DNA of 64,000 nucleotides, taken from positions 62,001 to 126,000 of the forward strand of contig CAZSBB010000001.1 of assembly GCA_964605235.1 (NCBI GenBank). The letters run 5' to 3'. The notes under the pieces were generated by a model, which ran no database searches, had not been told where the DNA came from, and saw nothing but the letters and a program-made list of their open reading frames with translations. A program made the translations under genes and the position numbers. Source of the DNA: CAZSBB01 sp964605235 (GTDB lineage: Bacteria > Planctomycetota > Phycisphaerae > Phycisphaerales > Phycisphaeraceae). This document shows, piece after piece, positions 61,769 through 64,000 of the stretch. Numbering within the stretch: position 1 is the stretch's first letter; every line of letters begins with the position of its first letter.

Positions 61769-62686
61769 TCAGCGCCGGGTCGGAGTGAGAGCAGGACGGG
61801 AGGCGATCTGCGGCGCGGCAATGCCCAGCAGGTCTTCCTCATAATTGGACGATTGCTTGCGCTCGGACAGCGGCCCCTCGGGCGACCCCCGCAAAAACTG
61901 CCGAATGAGCGCCTCGGCGAAAGGCAGTTCCCCCTGGGCGTCGCGGATGGCTTCAAAGTCGGCGCGGGTGCCAATCTTGAGCACCTTGCCTTTGTCGAGC
62001 ATCACCATGCGGTCGGCAATGGTGAACGCCGAGTCCATCTCATGGGTGACGACGACGCTGGTGACCCCCAGCAGCTTGGAGTTTTTCAGGATGAGCTGAT
62101 CGATCTCCGCGCTGGTGACGGGGTCGAGTCCCGCCGAGGGTTCGTCGTAGAAGAGGATTTTGGGATCGAGCGCCATCGCCCGCGCCATGCCGGCCCGCTT
62201 TTTCATCCCGCCGGAGATTTCCGAGGGATACTTGGCGAAGTGCTCGCGCAGGCCGACTTGTTCGAGTTTGATCTTGACGATGATGTCGATGACGCTCTGG
62301 TCCATGTCGGTGTGCTCGATGAGCGGCAGGGCGACATTTTCCTGGAGGGTCATGGAATTGAAGAGCGCGCCGGACTGGAACAGGATGCCGATTTTTTTGC
62401 GGACCTGATTGAGCTGGTCCTCGCTCATGCCGGTGATGGTGGAGCCGAGCAGTTCGATGCTGCCCGAGTCCGGGGTGAGCGAGCCGATGATGTGGCGCAG
62501 CAGTGTGCTTTTGCCGCAGCCCGAGCCGCCCATGATGACCAGGACTTCGCCTTCGTAGACGTCAAAGGTGATGCCATCGAGCACCGCGCGCGGGCCGCCG
62601 AAGGTCTGTACGAGATGGCGCACGCGGATGGTGCAGGGGCGCTGCTCGGGGGCGGCGGCGGGCGGATTGTCGGAAGCGGGGTCCAT
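61769..62686 (-). CDS. MlaF-like ABC transporter ATPase
   Basis: A 305-residue ABC ATPase. Walker A GGSGCGKSTLLRHIIG, signature SEISGGMKKRAGMARAMALD, Walker B PKILFYDEPSAGLDPV, H-loop VVTHEMDSAF. The Q-loop has LFQSGALFNSMTLQEN, typical of MlaF. It energises phospholipid transport through an MCE partner. It has a short His/Arg-poor tail after residue 250. The permease (MlaE) is not seen upstream or downstream within this window. Confidence 0.95.
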   Translation of the reverse strand: MDPASDNPPAAAPEQRPCTIRVRHLVQTFGGPRAVLDGITFDVYEGEVLVIMGGSGCGKSTLLRHIIGSLTPDSGSIELLGSTITGMSEDQLNQVRKKIGILFQSGALFNSMTLQENVALPLIEHTDMDQSVIDIIVKIKLEQVGLREHFAKYPSEISGGMKKRAGMARAMALDPKILFYDEPSAGLDPVTSAEIDQLILKNSKLLGVTSVVVTHEMDSAFTIADRMVMLDKGKVLKIGTRADFEAIRDAQGELPFAEALIRQFLRGSPEGPLSERKQSSNYEEDLLGIAAPQIASRPALTPTRR

Positions 62687-62735
62687 GAAGCTGCACCGGG
62701 GTCCGGGAGTGTGGTCGCATGATAGCAGGAAGCAT

Positions 62736-62857
62736 TGAACGAGCCGGAAGCGTCAGCGCCCGGGCCGGGCGTTTGGCATCCAAAGACGAGGCCTGTTGGC
62801 ACTGCTGCTCTGGCGTCCATGCACCCAGCCCGGGCGCTGACGCTTCCGGCTCGTTCA
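62736..62857. repeat. inverted repeat family D, long copy
   Basis: A 34-base arm beginning TGAACGAGCCGGAAGCGTCA at 62736-62769 pairs with 62824-62857 with one mismatch, around a 54-base loop. It is in the 206-base divergent gap between the MlaF-like and ABC exporter genes. Sequence of the first 21 bases is the same as in the copy at 52201. Confidence 0.88.
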
Positions 62858-62892
62858 TCTCGATTGCAGGCACTGGCTACAATGCCGGGCGT

Positions 62893-64000
62893 ATGGATTC
62901 GTCAAAGCGGCGTCTGGCTGCATTTCTCGAAGAATACCGCACTAAACCACTGGATGAAGTGGCGGTCAGCCCTCACGCCGGCGGCGGACGCGGCGCGGCG
63001 GGCGGGGGTGGACGCTTCGGCTTCCGCGCCCGGCAATATGCCGCGGCCGGGCCGCCCTCTCCGCAGCGCGGCGAGTACCTGCGCCTCTACCGCCGCTGGC
63101 TGCGCCCGTTCACCGGCACGCTGGTGATCATCTTCATCCTCGCGGTCATCGGCGATGGCTTGAGCATGCTGCCGCCGCTGGGGCTCAAGTTTGTCGTGGA
63201 CAAAGTGCTGCTGGCAGAGGCCGTCAGCACCGCCGAGCGTCTGCGCCTGCTGAACCTCGCGGGGCTGGTCATGGGTGGGCTGATCCTGCTGAGCGAGCTG
63301 ATCAAAGTCGCGCGCAGCTATCGCACCAGCGTCGCCAACGCCAAGCTCACGCGCAACCTTCGGCAGGTGTTGTTCGACCGCCTGCTGCGCCTGCCGCTGG
63401 ACCATTTACATGACCTCAAATCAGGCGGCGCGGTGGCGCGCCTGAGTGGTGATGTCGATCAGACTGCCGGTCTGGTGCACACCGCGATCATTTCGCCGGG
63501 GGTCGCGGGGCTGCGCTTTGTGATGGCGCTGGGCTTCCTGTTTTACCTGAGCTGGGAACTGGCGCTGACGTGTGTGATCGTGGTGCCGGGGATTGTGGCG
63601 CTCAATGCGTGGTGGCTGCGGCGGCTGCGGCCGATCTATCGCTCGGCGGGACAGGACCATCAGGCCGCCAACGCCCGGGCGACGGAAACCTTCGGCGGCA
63701 TCCGCATCGTGCGCGCGTTCGGCCGGGAGTCGCGCGAGCAACGCGATTTCTTCCTCTCCCGGCACAGCGAGCTGCGCAAAAGCATTCTCGCCCGCATGAA
63801 CCAACTGGGCATCCAGGCGATCTGGGAAACCATGATGCCCGGCGTCGCCCTGCTGATCCTCTGGCTGGGCGGCTACCTCATCCTGCGCGGCCAGAAAATC
63901 ACCGTCGGCAGCCTGTTCGCCTATCAATGGTACGCCTCGCTGATTCTGCATCCCGTGTGGGTGATGGTGAACTCGCTGAGCGAAACGCAACGCGCTTTGG
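62893..64000 (+). CDS. ABC exporter, N-terminal part (transmembrane domain), cut by window end
   Basis: The frame starts at ATG 62893 and runs open to base 64000 (369 codons). Residues 1-70 are an unusual Gly/Arg-rich cytoplasmic extension (VAVSPHAGGGRGAAGGGG). The ABC exporter TM helices follow, including PFTGTLVIIFILAVIGDGLS, LFDRLLRLPLDHLHDLKSGG, GDVDQTAGLVHT, FYLSWELALTCVIVV and FGRESREQRDFF. These are typical of MsbA/LmrA-type half-transporters. The nucleotide-binding domain lies beyond the window. Confidence 0.9.
   Translation, partial: MDSSKRRLAAFLEEYRTKPLDEVAVSPHAGGGRGAAGGGGRFGFRARQYAAAGPPSPQRGEYLRLYRRWLRPFTGTLVIIFILAVIGDGLSMLPPLGLKFVVDKVLLAEAVSTAERLRLLNLAGLVMGGLILLSELIKVARSYRTSVANAKLTRNLRQVLFDRLLRLPLDHLHDLKSGGAVARLSGDVDQTAGLVHTAIISPGVAGLRFVMALGFLFYLSWELALTCVIVVPGIVALNAWWLRRLRPIYRSAGQDHQAANARATETFGGIRIVRAFGRESREQRDFFLSRHSELRKSILARMNQLGIQAIWETMMPGVALLILWLGGYLILRGQKITVGSLFAYQWYASLILHPVWVMVNSLSETQRAL

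Noticed and set aside
60170..62722. A plus-strand open frame of about 850 codons opposite the MCE and MlaF genes
   Set aside because: MCE and ABC signatures on the minus strand are unambiguous, and the shadow frame crosses both genes and the terminator.
1..64000. tRNA, rRNA, CRISPR, transposase, integrase or attachment-site signals
   Set aside because: I looked for T-loop GTTCRA patterns, regularly spaced short repeats and DDE motifs by eye and found none convincing; a covariance-model scan would be decisive.

Overview
The window is high-GC bacterial chromosome that looks like a free-living member of the Planctomycetota, most probably class Phycisphaerae. The reasons are two AraC regulators each placed beside a single-copy prepilin-like protein with a near-canonical H-X10-DG tail, large secreted heparinase/beta-helix/oligogalacturonate-lyase-like enzymes, a P-loop protein with a degenerate GxxxxDKK loop that I associate with planctomycetes, and several families of long intergenic palindromes of the kind scattered through planctomycete genomes. 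No rRNA, tRNA, CRISPR array, transposase or prophage gene was found. Gene density is high and most genes are chromosomal housekeeping or niche genes.

Layout. 1-4.9 kb: end of a Gld-type ABC accessory protein, a DUF4340 protein, PolX and a small membrane protein. 4.9-6.0 kb: a two-gene nucleotidyltransferase/XRE toxin-antitoxin-like module under an unusually good sigma70-type promoter. 6.1-12.7 kb: glycosyltransferase, PanC, a secreted protein, ArsS radical-SAM enzyme, a PilJ-type hybrid kinase and a methyltransferase. 12.9-22.5 kb: M16 protease, a heparinase II/III protein in a tight operon with a BaiN-type flavoprotein and a zinc-ribbon membrane protein, YfcE phosphodiesterase, LDH2-type dehydrogenase and an SRPBCC protein. 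22.5-26.3 kb: a nitric-oxide defence unit (qNor, RIC repair protein and a divergent Rrf2 regulator). 26.4-35.3 kb: a polysaccharide-processing locus (beta-helix protein, giant heparinase, prepilin-like protein, PL22-like propeller, AraC) with a shared putative operator upstream of two of its transcription units.

35.3-64 kb: a divergent cytochrome-bd-like oxidase with a fused c-type cytochrome, an AmpG-like permease, two TMTC-like membrane/TPR proteins (one coupled to a polyprenol-phosphate-mannose synthase), an alpha/beta hydrolase, a second AraC/prepilin pair, the AnmK-MurQ peptidoglycan-recycling pair, a STAS protein, FloA, a fused P-loop/deoxyribosyltransferase-like protein, a TPR lipoprotein, a triple-FKBP protein, RdgB, a TolC-like protein, MgtE, RuvA, an MCE/MlaF pair without a visible permease gene, and the start of an ABC exporter.

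The most noteworthy items are the DPM-synthase/TMTC-like pair (possible protein O-mannosylation), the bd-like oxidase whose normal heme b558 histidine position is arginine, the repeated TTATCTTTA-N18-TTTATGC motif in the polysaccharide locus, the TA module with a palindrome over its -35, and at least six families of intergenic inverted or direct repeats, several sitting between convergent genes.
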